Origin: Anaeromusa acidaminophila DSM 3853 | Lineage (GTDB): Bacteria; Bacillota; Negativicutes; Anaeromusales; Anaeromusaceae | NCBI RefSeq assembly: GCF_000374545.1 | Contig: NZ_KB894589.1 | Span: 71,221 to 135,220 of the forward strand | Direction of reading: 5' to 3' | DNA: 64,000 bases | Shown: positions 51,744 through 60,938 of the stretch, piece after piece | Numbering within the stretch: position 1 is the first letter of the stretch | Layout: every line of letters starts with the position of its first letter | Notes under the pieces: generated by a model | Seen by the model: the letters and a program-made list of their open reading frames with translations, nothing else | Databases searched by the model: none | What the model was told of the DNA's origin: nothing | Position numbers and translations under genes: made by a program

Positions 51744-52748
51744 ATGAGAGGGAAAAAAGTATTAGTAACCGGCGCGGATGGTTTTATTGGCTCACATTTG
51801 ACAGAAGAATTGGTTCGTCAAGGAGCTCACGTCAGGGCGTTCGTTATGTACAATTCTTTCAATTCTTGGGGGTGGCTGGAAGAGGCGCCGGCAGAAGTGA
51901 AAAAAGAGCTGGATGTTTTTGCAGGTGATATACGAGATCCGCATGGCGTCAAAACGGCGATGCAGGGGTGTGACGTGGTGCTGCACTTAGCGTCGTTGAT
52001 TGCCATTCCTTATTCCTACCATTCGCCGGATACTTATGTGGATACAAATATAAAAGGGACATTAAATGTGGTACAGGCTGCTCGGGAATTAAAGGTGGAA
52101 AAGATTGTTCATACGTCAACCAGCGAGGTATATGGAACGGCCCGTTTTGTGCCGATAACAGAAGAACATCCATTACAGGGGCAGTCTCCATACTCGGCAA
52201 GCAAGATTGGCGCGGATCAGATTGCCATGTCTTTTTACAATTCTTTCAATACGCCGGTGGCTATCATCCGGCCCTTTAATACGTATGGTCCGCGTCAGTC
52301 AGCTCGGGCGGTTATTCCGACGGTTATTACGCAAATTGCTGCAGGCAAACAACGCATTCGCCTAGGCGCCTTAGCGCCGACAAGAGATTTTAACTATGTT
52401 AAAGACACTGTGGCCGGATTTATTGCAGTCGCCAAGTCACCAGCAGCAGTTGGCGAAGTTATTAATATTGGCAGCAATTATGAAATTTCGATTGGTGATA
52501 CGGTGAAGTTGATTGCAGAAACGATGGGGCGGGAAATCGAAATAGAAACGGAGGAAATTCGTTTGCGCCCGGAAAAAAGTGAAGTGGAGCGGCTCTGGGC
52601 GGATAACCAAAAGGCGAAAAGGTTGTTGGACTGGGAACCTAGTTATGGAGGTAAGGATGGTTTTGCTAGAGGCCTTACTGAAACGATTGCTTGGTTTTCT
52701 AACCAGCAGAACCTGCTGCGCTACAAGACGGAAGTGTATAATATATGA
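51744..52748 (+). CDS. legB: LegB-type NDP-GlcNAc 4,6-dehydratase
   Basis: A 334-residue SDR. It has VLVTGADGFIGSHLTEELVR, FVMYNSFNSWGWLEEAP, HTSTSEVYGTARFVPITEEH and YSASKIGADQIAMSFYNSFN, all closely typical of LegB/PseB-like dehydratases of legionaminic acid clusters. It makes the 4-keto-6-deoxy derivative of NDP-GlcNAc. In Campylobacter the substrate is GDP-GlcNAc; the guanylyltransferase-like gene at 56899 suggests the same here. The ATG at 51744 has AAAGGAG upstream. It overlaps legC by ATGA. Confidence 0.93.
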   Translation: MRGKKVLVTGADGFIGSHLTEELVRQGAHVRAFVMYNSFNSWGWLEEAPAEVKKELDVFAGDIRDPHGVKTAMQGCDVVLHLASLIAIPYSYHSPDTYVDTNIKGTLNVVQAARELKVEKIVHTSTSEVYGTARFVPITEEHPLQGQSPYSASKIGADQIAMSFYNSFNTPVAIIRPFNTYGPRQSARAVIPTVITQIAAGKQRIRLGALAPTRDFNYVKDTVAGFIAVAKSPAAVGEVINIGSNYEISIGDTVKLIAETMGREIEIETEEIRLRPEKSEVERLWADNQKAKRLLDWEPSYGGKDGFARGLTETIAWFSNQQNLLRYKTEVYNI

Positions 52749-53923
52749 AAAAAGGACAAGTTGATATTTCTCAGTTATTGGGCGTGTTGAAAAGTATTTT
52801 GCCGAAAGAGAAAGGCTTTATTCCTCTTCATGAGCCAAACTTTGCAGGAGCGGAATGGTCTTATGTCAAAGAATGTTTAGACACGGGCTGGGTTTCTTCG
52901 GTTGGCAAGTTCGTTGACTTATTTGAAGAGAAACTAGCTGAATATACTGGTGTTAAGCGCGCGGTAGCGGTAGTAAATGGCACGGCTGCGCTGCATATTT
53001 CGCTTTTAGCGGCTGGTGTGGAGCAAAATGAGGAAGTTCTGATGCCAGCGTTGACCTTTATTGCGACGGCAAACGCGGTGAGCTATTGTGGAGCTGTTCC
53101 CCATTTTGTAGATAGTGAGTATAACACCCTGGGCGTAGATGCAAAAAAGTTACGCGACTATTTGCAAAAGATAGCTCTACTAAAAAACGATGTCTGCTAT
53201 AATCGACAAAGTGGTCGGCGTATTCGGGCGGTTGTGCCAATGCACACATTTGGACACCCAGTGGATTTAGATGAGCTTTTGGCGGTTTGCGAAGAGTTCA
53301 AGTTGGTTTTGGTGGAGGACGCTGCGGAGTCGCTGGGGTCTTTTTACAAGGGGAAACATACAGGGAATTGGGGCCTGGTTTCAGCAGTGAGTTTCAATGG
53401 CAACAAAATCGCTACTACCGGCGGCGGGGGGGCGGTATTGACCAATGATGAAGAGTTAGGTGAAAAAATCAAGCATTGGACAACCCAGGCCAAGGTGCCG
53501 CACCGCTGGGAATTTCAGCATGATGCAATCGGCTATAATTATCGTTTACCCAATATAAATGCAGCGTTAGGCTGTGCTCAATTGGAGCAGCTTCCAGCTT
53601 TTGTAGAGGCAAAACGCAAGCTGGCGGATACATACCGTCAAGCTTTTGCAGGGGTTGAGGGGATTTCTTTTTTTGTAGAACCAAGTTTTGCCCAAAGCAA
53701 TTACTGGTTGAATGCAATTTTATTGGATGCTGATCTGGCGGCGGAGCGCGATACCGTCTTAGCTGCTCTTAATGACGCTGGCATAATGGGAAGGCCTGTT
53801 TGGAATCTGATGTATACGCTGCCTATGTTTCGGACATGTCCGCGCATGACATGCGAGGTAGCTGATGATATTTCGAAGCGTCTAATAAATATTCCGAGCA
53901 GTGCCAATTTACACCATGAGTGA
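52745..53923 (+). CDS. legC: LegC, NDP-4-amino-sugar aminotransferase
   Basis: A 392-residue fold-type I PLP aminotransferase of the DegT/DnrJ/EryC1 family. It opens FIPLHEPNFAGAEWSYVKEC with GWVSSVGKFVDLFE, typical of LegC. The PLP-binding lysine lies in AVSFNGNKIATTGGGGAVLT (NGNK, about residue 220), with VEDAAESLGSFYKGKHTG before it. It aminates C-4 of the LegB product using glutamate. It overlaps legB and is followed by legG. Length is as expected. Confidence 0.94.
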   Translation: MKKGQVDISQLLGVLKSILPKEKGFIPLHEPNFAGAEWSYVKECLDTGWVSSVGKFVDLFEEKLAEYTGVKRAVAVVNGTAALHISLLAAGVEQNEEVLMPALTFIATANAVSYCGAVPHFVDSEYNTLGVDAKKLRDYLQKIALLKNDVCYNRQSGRRIRAVVPMHTFGHPVDLDELLAVCEEFKLVLVEDAAESLGSFYKGKHTGNWGLVSAVSFNGNKIATTGGGGAVLTNDEELGEKIKHWTTQAKVPHRWEFQHDAIGYNYRLPNINAALGCAQLEQLPAFVEAKRKLADTYRQAFAGVEGISFFVEPSFAQSNYWLNAILLDADLAAERDTVLAALNDAGIMGRPVWNLMYTLPMFRTCPRMTCEVADDISKRLINIPSSANLHHE

Positions 53924-53927
53924 GAAC

Positions 53928-55145
53928 ATGAAAAAGATCTGTGTTGTGACAGGGACGAGAGCTGAATATGGACTGCTTCTTCCGTTATTGCGCGGCATTC
54001 AACAAGATAGGAACTTTGTATTGCAGCTGCTAGTTACAGGGGCACATTTGTCGCCTGCTTTTGGGTTAACGTATCGGCAGATTGAAAATGACGGATTTCT
54101 TATTGATGCAAAGATTGATATGCTTCTATCGAGTGATAGTGCAGTCGGTATCGCAAAGTCGGTAGGCGTGGGTATTTTAGGGATGGCAGAGGCAATGGCG
54201 CGATTACAGCCGGATATTGTCCTGCTATTAGGAGATCGTTATGAAATTCTTGCAGCTGCGCAAGCGGCAATGCTATTAGGCGTGCCTATTGGACATATTC
54301 ATGGCGGAGAGCGAACGGAAGGAGCTTTTGATGAGAGCATTCGGCATGCGATTACCAAAATGTCGCACTTGCATTTTACAGCAACTGAAGAGTACCGTAA
54401 TCGCGTTATTCAAATGGGGGAACAACCAGCCAACGTGTTCAATGTAGGCGCTCTTGGAATCGAAAGCATTCGGCAATTGCAATTGCTTTCCAAAGCGAAT
54501 TTAGAACAAGAACTTGGATTTTCTTTTCGAAAGATAAATTTTCTAATTACGCTTCATCCAGAAACATTGTTGGCCGAGCAAGAGAATATGAGAATGGTAG
54601 AGGCTTTGTTGCAAGCAATGGACGAGTATCCTGAAGCTGGATTGATTTTTACCGGAGCTAATGCAGATGTTTGCGGGCAGAAGATTAATCAACGGTTGCA
54701 ACAATATGTACGTGCTCAAGGAAAAAGAGCTTGTTTTCAGATGTCGCTGGGGCAATTACGGTATTTTAGCGCTTTGCGGCAGTCTGACTTGGTAATTGGA
54801 AATTCGTCTAGCGGTGTTATTGAAGCGCCTTTTTTCAAAAAGCCAACAATTAATATTGGCAATCGTCAAAAAGGGAGGGTACGCGCGCTGTCTGTTTTGG
54901 ATTGTCAACGATCCGCGGAAGATATCAAAAATGCTATTTTGCAAGCGATGGACCAGGGATTTTTGCGCAAAATCAATCAAGAAGATATTTCGCTTTTTGG
55001 TGATGGCAGAAGTACGGATAAAATCCTTGCAGTGCTAAAAACATCGATAGTGAGTGAAAAGTTATTGCGAAAAACATTTTTCGACATGCCAGTGTTAAAT
55101 GACGTGCTAAGGGCGGCGGAAAATGTAGGAGAGGTTGCATTGTGA
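53928..55145 (+). CDS. legG: LegG/NeuC, hydrolysing NDP-sugar 2-epimerase
   Basis: A 405-residue UDP-GlcNAc 2-epimerase-family protein of the hydrolysing kind. It has ICVVTGTRAEYGLLLPLLRG, VLLLGDRYEILAAAQAAMLL, IGHIHGGERTEGAFDESIRH and NSSSGVIEAPFFKKPTINIG. It releases the NDP group and inverts C-2, giving the 2,4-diacetamido-2,4,6-trideoxymannose needed by LegI. The ATG at 53928 gives the usual N-terminus; ATG 53916 and GTG 53901 overlap legC and are less likely. It ends in a GTGA overlap with legI. Confidence 0.92.
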   Translation: MKKICVVTGTRAEYGLLLPLLRGIQQDRNFVLQLLVTGAHLSPAFGLTYRQIENDGFLIDAKIDMLLSSDSAVGIAKSVGVGILGMAEAMARLQPDIVLLLGDRYEILAAAQAAMLLGVPIGHIHGGERTEGAFDESIRHAITKMSHLHFTATEEYRNRVIQMGEQPANVFNVGALGIESIRQLQLLSKANLEQELGFSFRKINFLITLHPETLLAEQENMRMVEALLQAMDEYPEAGLIFTGANADVCGQKINQRLQQYVRAQGKRACFQMSLGQLRYFSALRQSDLVIGNSSSGVIEAPFFKKPTINIGNRQKGRVRALSVLDCQRSAEDIKNAILQAMDQGFLRKINQEDISLFGDGRSTDKILAVLKTSIVSEKLLRKTFFDMPVLNDVLRAAENVGEVAL

Positions 55146-56227
55146 CGCAAAAAAGAGAGACCTATATCATAGCCGAAGCAGGGGTAAATCATAATGGGTG
55201 TTTGCAAACTGCTATGAAAATGGTGGCTGCAGCTGCAGATGCGGGAGCGAATGCGATTAAATTTCAAGCGTTTAAATCCGACAAGCTGGTTACGCGCTAT
55301 GCTCCGAAAGCTGCCTATCAGCAGGAAAACACAAGAGAAAATAGTGGTCAATATGAAATGCTGCAAAAACTTGAGCTGAGATCCAGCGATTTTTTGCAGC
55401 TTAAAAACTATTGTGTGGAAAAGGGAATCGAATTTTTAGCAACACCTTTTGATGAAGATAGTTTGAATTTTCTGGTGGATTCTTGCGGACTTAAAATCAT
55501 AAAAATATCCTCAGGCGACCTTACGAATGCTCCTTTCTTATTGCAAGCGGCCAAGACGGGACTGCCAATTATTTTATCGACAGGAATGGCTACTGTTGGC
55601 GAAATCGAAAAAGCGCTTGCAGTACTTGCGTATGGATATAGTTTGGGCATAGGGGCTGAAAAGTTTACCTGGGATGATGCTTATAATGCATACATTTCTG
55701 AGGATGGGCAACAGCTATTGCATCAGAGAGTGACTCTGCTTCATTGTACGACGGAATATCCGGCGCCAATGGAAGAGGTTAACTTGTTGGCCATGCAGGC
55801 AATGAAAAGCACTTTTGGATTGCCGGTAGGCTACTCGGATCATACGGAAGGGTTGGCTGTCTCAATTGGGGCGGTGGCTCTTGGAGCATGCATGCTTGAA
55901 AAGCATTTTACACTAGATAAACAAATGGCAGGTCCTGACCACAAGGCTTCGCTTGAACCGGCGGAGCTAAAGCAGTTAACACAAGAAATGCGAAATATGG
56001 AGTCGGCTTTAGGTAATGGTATTAAAGCGCCAGGACTTCACGAGCGAAAAAATCGATTGGCAGCCAGAAAAAGTCTGGTTGCTGGGCGGAAAATTTGTGA
56101 GGGTGAGATCTTTACCAAAGAGAACCTGACCATAAAACGGCCGGGAAATGGCGTGTCTCCTGAGCGGTATTGGGATTACCTTGGGACAAGAGCTTTAAAG
56201 GATTATACTGAGGATGAACTCGTATGA
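55142..56227 (+). CDS. legI: LegI/NeuB, nonulosonic acid synthase
   Basis: A 361-residue sialic-acid-synthase family enzyme. A TIM-barrel domain opens IIAEAGVNHNGCLQTAMKMV, then has AIKFQAFKSDKLVT and VGYSDHTEGLAVSIGAVALG. A C-terminal antifreeze-like SAF domain starts near residue 295 (ERKNRLAARKSLVAGRKICE). It condenses phosphoenolpyruvate with the mannose-type sugar to make the nine-carbon acid. Neighbours point to legionaminic acid or a stereoisomer rather than Neu5Ac or pseudaminic acid. Start is GTG, overlapping legG. Confidence 0.93.
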   Translation: MTQKRETYIIAEAGVNHNGCLQTAMKMVAAAADAGANAIKFQAFKSDKLVTRYAPKAAYQQENTRENSGQYEMLQKLELRSSDFLQLKNYCVEKGIEFLATPFDEDSLNFLVDSCGLKIIKISSGDLTNAPFLLQAAKTGLPIILSTGMATVGEIEKALAVLAYGYSLGIGAEKFTWDDAYNAYISEDGQQLLHQRVTLLHCTTEYPAPMEEVNLLAMQAMKSTFGLPVGYSDHTEGLAVSIGAVALGACMLEKHFTLDKQMAGPDHKASLEPAELKQLTQEMRNMESALGNGIKAPGLHERKNRLAARKSLVAGRKICEGEIFTKENLTIKRPGNGVSPERYWDYLGTRALKDYTEDELV

Positions 56228-56880
56228 AGCAATTTGAAAAACCAGTTATTCTTTTAGGTGCTGGTGGACATGCAAAGGTGTTGGCAGATTTATTGCTTTC
56301 ACAAGGCAAACAGATTATTGGAGTTACCGATGTTGACAAGAACCTATATGGTAAGAACGCATTTTTCGATATTCCGGTATTAGGTCCGGACGAAACAGTG
56401 TTGCAATATAATCCTGATTCGGTAGGCCTTGTAAATGCACTAGGCTCGATTCGAGCAACTAATACAAGAGAAAAGTTGTTTCAATGTTTTTATTCACAAG
56501 GATATTTATTTCCGAATTTGATTCATCCTACAGCATTTATGGGAAAAGATGTTCAGTTAGGTAGTGGAGTTCAGCTTATGGCTGGGGCATATTTGCAGAC
56601 TGGCGTTAAAATCGCCGACAATGTTATTGTGAATACAGGAGCTCTGGTGGAGCATGACTGTGTGCTTGCAGCCCATGCGCATATTGCGTCAAGGGCGGTG
56701 TTGGCTGGCGGGGTTTTCGTTGGGGAACGATCTCATGTCGGTGCGGGAGCGGTTGTGATTCAAGGGGTGAATATTGGCAGGGATTGTACCATTGCTGCAG
56801 GGGCGGCGATCGTGAAAAATGTAGTAGATGCCTCGGTTGTCGCAGGTGTGCCTGGACGAGTGTTGCAATGCAATGAATAA
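56224..56880 (+). CDS. legH: LegH/NeuD-type sugar O/N-acyltransferase
   Basis: A 218-residue protein with an N-terminal PglD-like nucleotide-sugar-binding fold (VILLGAGGHAKVLADLLLSQ) and a left-handed beta-helix C-terminus built of hexapeptide repeats (about residues 95-210). The histidines in EHDCVLAAHAHIASRAVLAG are the usual catalytic region. In legionaminic pathways LegH acetylates the C-4 amino group made by LegC. It overlaps legI by ATGA. NeuD-like O-acetylation is the alternative reading, but no other 4-N-acetyltransferase is present. Confidence 0.87.
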   Translation: MKQFEKPVILLGAGGHAKVLADLLLSQGKQIIGVTDVDKNLYGKNAFFDIPVLGPDETVLQYNPDSVGLVNALGSIRATNTREKLFQCFYSQGYLFPNLIHPTAFMGKDVQLGSGVQLMAGAYLQTGVKIADNVIVNTGALVEHDCVLAAHAHIASRAVLAGGVFVGERSHVGAGAVVIQGVNIGRDCTIAAGAAIVKNVVDASVVAGVPGRVLQCNE

Positions 56881-56898
56881 AGATGCGAGGGGAGTCAA

Positions 56899-57948
56899 AT
56901 GAAACATTGGCAAAGCGTCAAGCTACATCCGCAGGTAACGGTATTAGAGGCAATGCAGATAATTGATGCAAGTGCTCTGCAGATCGGACTTGTGGTTGAC
57001 GAAAATGATCGGCTTTTAGGGACCGTAACCGATGGAGATGTCCGGCGGGCCATTTTGAAAGGAAGCGATTTAAGTAATCCCGTAGAAAAGGTAATGAATT
57101 CTAAGCCTGTCACGATTAGAATCGGTGAGGGGCGTGAACGTGTTTTGCGGATTATGCGCGAACGGATGCTGCGGCAACTGCCAGTTCTGGACGAAGAGTA
57201 TCGTGTTATAGGCTTAGAACGGCTTGATGAGCTATTAAGTGTGCCATTGCATGATAATTGGGTTGTTTTGATGGCTGGCGGTTTAGGCAGTCGGCTGGGC
57301 GAATTGACGAAGGATTGTCCAAAGCCATTAATTCCTGTGGGAGGGAAGCCTTTATTAGAGACGATCATTGAAAACTTTAAAGAATATGGATTCCAAAAAT
57401 TTTTTCTTTCTGTGAATTACAAGGCAGAAATGATTCAAGAGTATTTCAACACAGGGAAATCATTAGGTGTACAGGTTGAGTATTTGCAAGAAACTAAACG
57501 TCTAGGAACGGCGGGCGCTATCAGTCTGTTGCCGGAAAAGCCGGTTAAGCCTATCATCGTGATGAATGGTGATTTACTGACAAAAGTAAATTTTCAACAA
57601 TTGCTAGATTTTCATTTGCAGCAAAAAGCAATTGCGACGATGTGCGTACGTGAATATACATTTCAAGTTCCATATGGGGTTGTGCGGATGGAAAATGAAC
57701 AGTTGCAAGCAATTGACGAAAAACCAGTTCAGAAATTTTTTGTAAATGCGGGAATTTATGTCTTGGAACCTGATGCAGTAGAGTTAATTCCCCAAGAAAT
57801 TTTTTTTGATATGACAAATTTATTTGATATATTACTGCACAATAAGCAGACAGTGAGTATCTTTCCTGTTAGAGAATATTGGCTTGATATTGGTCAGCGT
57901 GCGGATTTAGAGCGTGCCAATGGAGAGTTTTGGGACGTTTTTGGTTGA
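56899..57948 (+). CDS. ptmE: CBS-domain sugar-1-phosphate nucleotidyltransferase (PtmE-like)
   Basis: A 349-residue fusion. Two CBS motifs fill about residues 1-118 (QIGLVVDENDRLLGTVTDGD and LRQLPVLDEEYRVIGLERLD). A nucleotidyltransferase domain then starts WVVLMAGGLGSRLGELTKDC and continues PKPLIPVGGKPLLETIIENF, with VMNGDLLTKVNF and YWLDIGQRADLERAN. This architecture matches PtmE, the GDP-forming GlcN-1-phosphate guanylyltransferase of Campylobacter legionaminic acid synthesis. The CBS pair may sense a nucleotide. A nucleotide other than GTP cannot be excluded. AGGGGAGTCAA precedes the ATG. Confidence 0.88.
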   Translation: MKHWQSVKLHPQVTVLEAMQIIDASALQIGLVVDENDRLLGTVTDGDVRRAILKGSDLSNPVEKVMNSKPVTIRIGEGRERVLRIMRERMLRQLPVLDEEYRVIGLERLDELLSVPLHDNWVVLMAGGLGSRLGELTKDCPKPLIPVGGKPLLETIIENFKEYGFQKFFLSVNYKAEMIQEYFNTGKSLGVQVEYLQETKRLGTAGAISLLPEKPVKPIIVMNGDLLTKVNFQQLLDFHLQQKAIATMCVREYTFQVPYGVVRMENEQLQAIDEKPVQKFFVNAGIYVLEPDAVELIPQEIFFDMTNLFDILLHNKQTVSIFPVREYWLDIGQRADLERANGEFWDVFG

Positions 57949-58022
57949 TTTTGCTAGGGGCAGAGGATGCTTTGGAAATAGTACAAACTAAAATGGTTCC
58001 GAAATGTTAGGAGCTGAAGAAC

Positions 58023-59003
58023 TTGAAAAAAGTTGTAGTAATTGGCCTAGGGTCAATGGGGAATCGTCGAATTCGTTTAATGCGAAAAATCAATAACGAT
58101 CTTCAAATTATTGGCGTAGATAATAATCCGGAGCGACGGAAAAGTTGTGAGACACAATGGCAGATTCCTACCTATTGCAGTTTGAAAGAATTGTTGCAAA
58201 CGGAAACGGTTGAAGCTGCATTTGTGTGTACTGCGCCGCTTTCGCATAACTATATTATTAACGAATGTTTACAAGCTGGCCTGCATGTATTTACGGAGCT
58301 CAATTTGGTTGAGGACGGATATAAGGAAAACATTGAACAGGCAAAGCAGAAAAAACTAGTATTATTTTTGTCTTCTACTTTCTTATATAGAGAAGAAATT
58401 AAATATATTAAGGAAGCAACTCAAGAAGTTTCTTGTAAACTAAACTATACGTATCATGTGGGGCAATACCTGCCAGATTGGCATCCGTGGGAAAATTATA
58501 AAGGCTTTTTTGTTAGTGATAAGCGTTCAAGTGGATGTAGGGAGATATTTGCGATTGAACTGCCTTGGTTGACAGATACCTTTGGTGAGATAGTAGATAT
58601 GACGGTTGTAAAAGATAAAATATCATCTCTGGATGTTAACTATAATGATAATTACCTTGTGCTAGTGCAACATGCTACTGGGCATAAGGGGGTTTTGGCG
58701 GTAGATATTGTTTCCAGAAAAGCCGTGCGGAATTTGGAGGTTTTTGGAGAACTATTCTATCTTCGATGGGATGGTTCGCCTACGGGGCTGTTTAGATATA
58801 ATTTTGATGAAAAGATGGATGAAAACAAAGTTGTATACCATGCTGTTGAGCAGTTGGCTGATTATAGCAGTTTTGTCGTAGAGAATGCCTATGCCAATGA
58901 AATTTTGAATTTTTTTGAGGTTGTAGCAAAAGGAGGCACAATGAAGTATACTTTTGAAAAAGATAGGGATATCCTTAAGCTAATCGATAGAATTGAGGTG
59001 TAG
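58023..59003 (+). CDS. Gfo/Idh/MocA-family oxidoreductase A
   Basis: A 326-residue NAD(P)-dependent oxidoreductase. The Rossmann start is KVVVIGLGSMGNRRIRLMRK, then FVCTAPLSHNYIINECLQAG and ELNLVED, where the family normally has EKP; the lysine of that motif is missing. YHVGQYLPDWHPWENYKGFF is shared in form with the next gene (SSYLPEWRPGEDYRR), so the two are related. No assigned step of legionaminic synthesis uses such an enzyme, so it may modify the nonulosonate. TTG start with TAGGAG upstream. Confidence 0.8.
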   Translation: MKKVVVIGLGSMGNRRIRLMRKINNDLQIIGVDNNPERRKSCETQWQIPTYCSLKELLQTETVEAAFVCTAPLSHNYIINECLQAGLHVFTELNLVEDGYKENIEQAKQKKLVLFLSSTFLYREEIKYIKEATQEVSCKLNYTYHVGQYLPDWHPWENYKGFFVSDKRSSGCREIFAIELPWLTDTFGEIVDMTVVKDKISSLDVNYNDNYLVLVQHATGHKGVLAVDIVSRKAVRNLEVFGELFYLRWDGSPTGLFRYNFDEKMDENKVVYHAVEQLADYSSFVVENAYANEILNFFEVVAKGGTMKYTFEKDRDILKLIDRIEV

Positions 59004-59005
59004 TT

Positions 59006-59956
59006 TTGGGACGGGAATTCTATAAGATTGCTATGGTTGGATTAGGATCTATAGGAAGAAGACATCTAAAAAATATGGTTTCTATTTTAGATAACCGCAA
59101 TCTGTCCTATTCTGTTGACTTAATTCGAAGCGGCAAAGGGGCGGCCTTAGAGGCAACGGTTTCCGAGCTAGTTCATAAAGTATACTTTGAAAGTGAAGCT
59201 GTCCCAGATGATTATGATGTGGTTTTTGTTACGAATCCAACACATCTTCATTATGAAACAGTTAAACGTTTTCTAAGAAAAACAAGGCATATGTTTATTG
59301 AGAAACCCGTATTTGACAGTGCAAATTTAGATTTAGATGTGCTTCCCTTCAGAGATGATGGCGTGTATTATGTAGCATGTCCTTTGCGTTATACAAAAGT
59401 GATTCAGTACTTGAAAAACGAAGTGAATCTGGAGCAAGTGTATTGTGCGAGAAGTATTTGCTCAAGTTATCTGCCGGAGTGGCGTCCGGGGGAGGATTAT
59501 AGAAGAACTTACAGTGCTCACCGAAGTCAAGGCGGTGGGGTTTCTATTGATTTAATTCATGAATGGGATTATTTATGCTATTTATTTGGCAGTCCTGTTG
59601 AAGTGTTAAACCTTAAAGGAAAGGTATCTGATTTGCAAATAGACAGTGAAGATCTTTCACTTTATGTAGCTAGATATGAGCGCATGATGGCGGAAGTGCA
59701 TCTTGACTATTTTGGACGTCAGCCGATTAGGGAAGTGCAGCTCTTTATGAAAGAAGATACTCTTATTGGGGATTTGATTTCAGGGGAAGTGCGATTGTTA
59801 AAAAGTGGCAGGACTATCTCACTAAGGGAAGACAGAAATGCGTTTCAACTCAAAGAATTGGAACATTTTTTTAATATAGTTGAAGGCAAAGCAGAGAATG
59901 ACAATGATCTGCTGAGGGCAGTTGAAGTATTGAAAATATCCAAGGGAGAGTTGTAA
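59006..59956 (+). CDS. Gfo/Idh/MocA-family oxidoreductase B
   Basis: A 316-residue oxidoreductase: IAMVGLGSIGRRHLKNMVSI, VFVTNPTHLHYETVKRFL, and MFIEKPVFDSANLD with the complete EKP motif at about residues 95-97. SIDLIHEWDYLCYLFG carries the conserved histidine region. It follows the first oxidoreductase by 2 nt and precedes legF by 4 nt, so the pair is fixed within the nonulosonate operon. Because the partner lacks the EKP lysine, this one may hold the activity of a heteromeric pair; that is an inference. TTG start with GAGGTG upstream. Confidence 0.82.
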   Translation: MGREFYKIAMVGLGSIGRRHLKNMVSILDNRNLSYSVDLIRSGKGAALEATVSELVHKVYFESEAVPDDYDVVFVTNPTHLHYETVKRFLRKTRHMFIEKPVFDSANLDLDVLPFRDDGVYYVACPLRYTKVIQYLKNEVNLEQVYCARSICSSYLPEWRPGEDYRRTYSAHRSQGGGVSIDLIHEWDYLCYLFGSPVEVLNLKGKVSDLQIDSEDLSLYVARYERMMAEVHLDYFGRQPIREVQLFMKEDTLIGDLISGEVRLLKSGRTISLREDRNAFQLKELEHFFNIVEGKAENDNDLLRAVEVLKISKGEL

Positions 59957-59960
59957 TCTT

Positions 59961-60737
59961 ATGAACGTACTGTTTACAATATGCGGACGAGCTGGCTCAA
60001 AAGGAGTGAAGAATAAGAATATAAAGAGCTTTTTAGGATACCCTTTGGTTTTTTATACTGTTTCGGCTATAGACCTATTTGTGAAAAAAAATCCGGATAT
60101 TTATTTTGATATAGCGTTGAACACTGATAGTGTTGACTTGATCCAACTGGTTGAAAAGCTTACGCTTAAGCTTGCGGTTGATGTAATACATAGAGCGCCG
60201 CTGCTGGCTGCCGATGACACGCCTAAAACTGCTGTTATTAACAATTGTTTAAGCCTCATGCGGCAACGTAAACAAGTTGGCTATGATATGGTAGTTGATC
60301 TTGATATTACTTCGCCTCTTAGGACCGTTGAGGACATCAAAAATTTAGTGGATAAAAAGGCATCTGCACGGGTAGACGTCGTTTTTTCTGTTACCGGAGC
60401 GAGGCGCAATCCTTATTTTAATATGGTTAAAAAAACGGCTGGCGGTTATGAACGTGTTATTAGCTCTAATTTTAATACACGGCAAGAGGCTCCTGTATTG
60501 TATGATATGAACGCATCATTATATGCCTATTCACCATCATTTCTTGAAAGCGAAAAAACAATTTTTGCAGGAAAATGCGATGTAATAAAAATGTTTGATA
60601 CGGCAGTGTTAGATATTGACCATGAAAATGATTTTGAGTTGATGCAAGTTATAGCAAGATATTTATTTGAAAAATATCCTGCTTTTCGCGAAATATATGA
60701 CCATGTAGCACACATTATGAAGACAGGGAAGCAATAA
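59961..60737 (+). CDS. legF: CMP-nonulosonic acid synthetase (LegF/NeuA/PtmB type)
   Basis: A 258-residue acylneuraminate cytidylyltransferase. It has ICGRAGSKGVKNKNIKSFLG (family opens RxGSKGxxxKN), then LDITSPLRTVEDI and later FDTAVLDIDHENDFELM. It activates the nonulosonic acid with CTP, the final step before transfer. It is the last gene of the legB-legF set and of the glycan island. The Shine-Dalgarno is AGGGAGAG. No terminator was found right after it, and a promoter-like sequence follows at 60791. Confidence 0.9.
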   Translation: MNVLFTICGRAGSKGVKNKNIKSFLGYPLVFYTVSAIDLFVKKNPDIYFDIALNTDSVDLIQLVEKLTLKLAVDVIHRAPLLAADDTPKTAVINNCLSLMRQRKQVGYDMVVDLDITSPLRTVEDIKNLVDKKASARVDVVFSVTGARRNPYFNMVKKTAGGYERVISSNFNTRQEAPVLYDMNASLYAYSPSFLESEKTIFAGKCDVIKMFDTAVLDIDHENDFELMQVIARYLFEKYPAFREIYDHVAHIMKTGKQ

Positions 60738-60790
60738 ACTTAATCATGTGTTGTAAAGAAATAATAGTAAGGAAAGGCGTAATCCTTTTC

Positions 60791-60820
60791 TTGACAGTTC
60801 CTTTTTAGATGGTGCAAAAT
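60791..60820 (+). promoter_or_regulatory. Possible promoter of the type I secretion genes
   Basis: A perfect TTGACA at 60791-60796, then an 18-nt spacer to CAAAAT at 60815-60820 (4 of 6 matches to TATAAT). The weak -10 makes this a modest call. Confidence 0.4.
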
Positions 60821-60881
60821 AGTAAAATAAGTATAAAATCACATGGTTTTAAGTAGTCGTGGATGATTTTAGGAGGGATAT

Positions 60882-60909
60882 AACAAGCCGGGGCAAGCTC
60901 CGGCTTGTT
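60882..60909 (+). promoter_or_regulatory. Leader hairpin before the secretion ABC gene
   Basis: AACAAGCCGG at 60882-60891 pairs perfectly with CCGGCTTGTT at 60900-60909, a 10-bp stem with an 8-nt loop. It is followed by GTATTTATTG, a poor U-tract, and lies 30 nt before the start codon. It could be a partial terminator or attenuator in the leader. Confidence 0.5.
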
Positions 60910-60938
60910 GTATTTATTGCAAGCAAAGGCTGGTGCAT

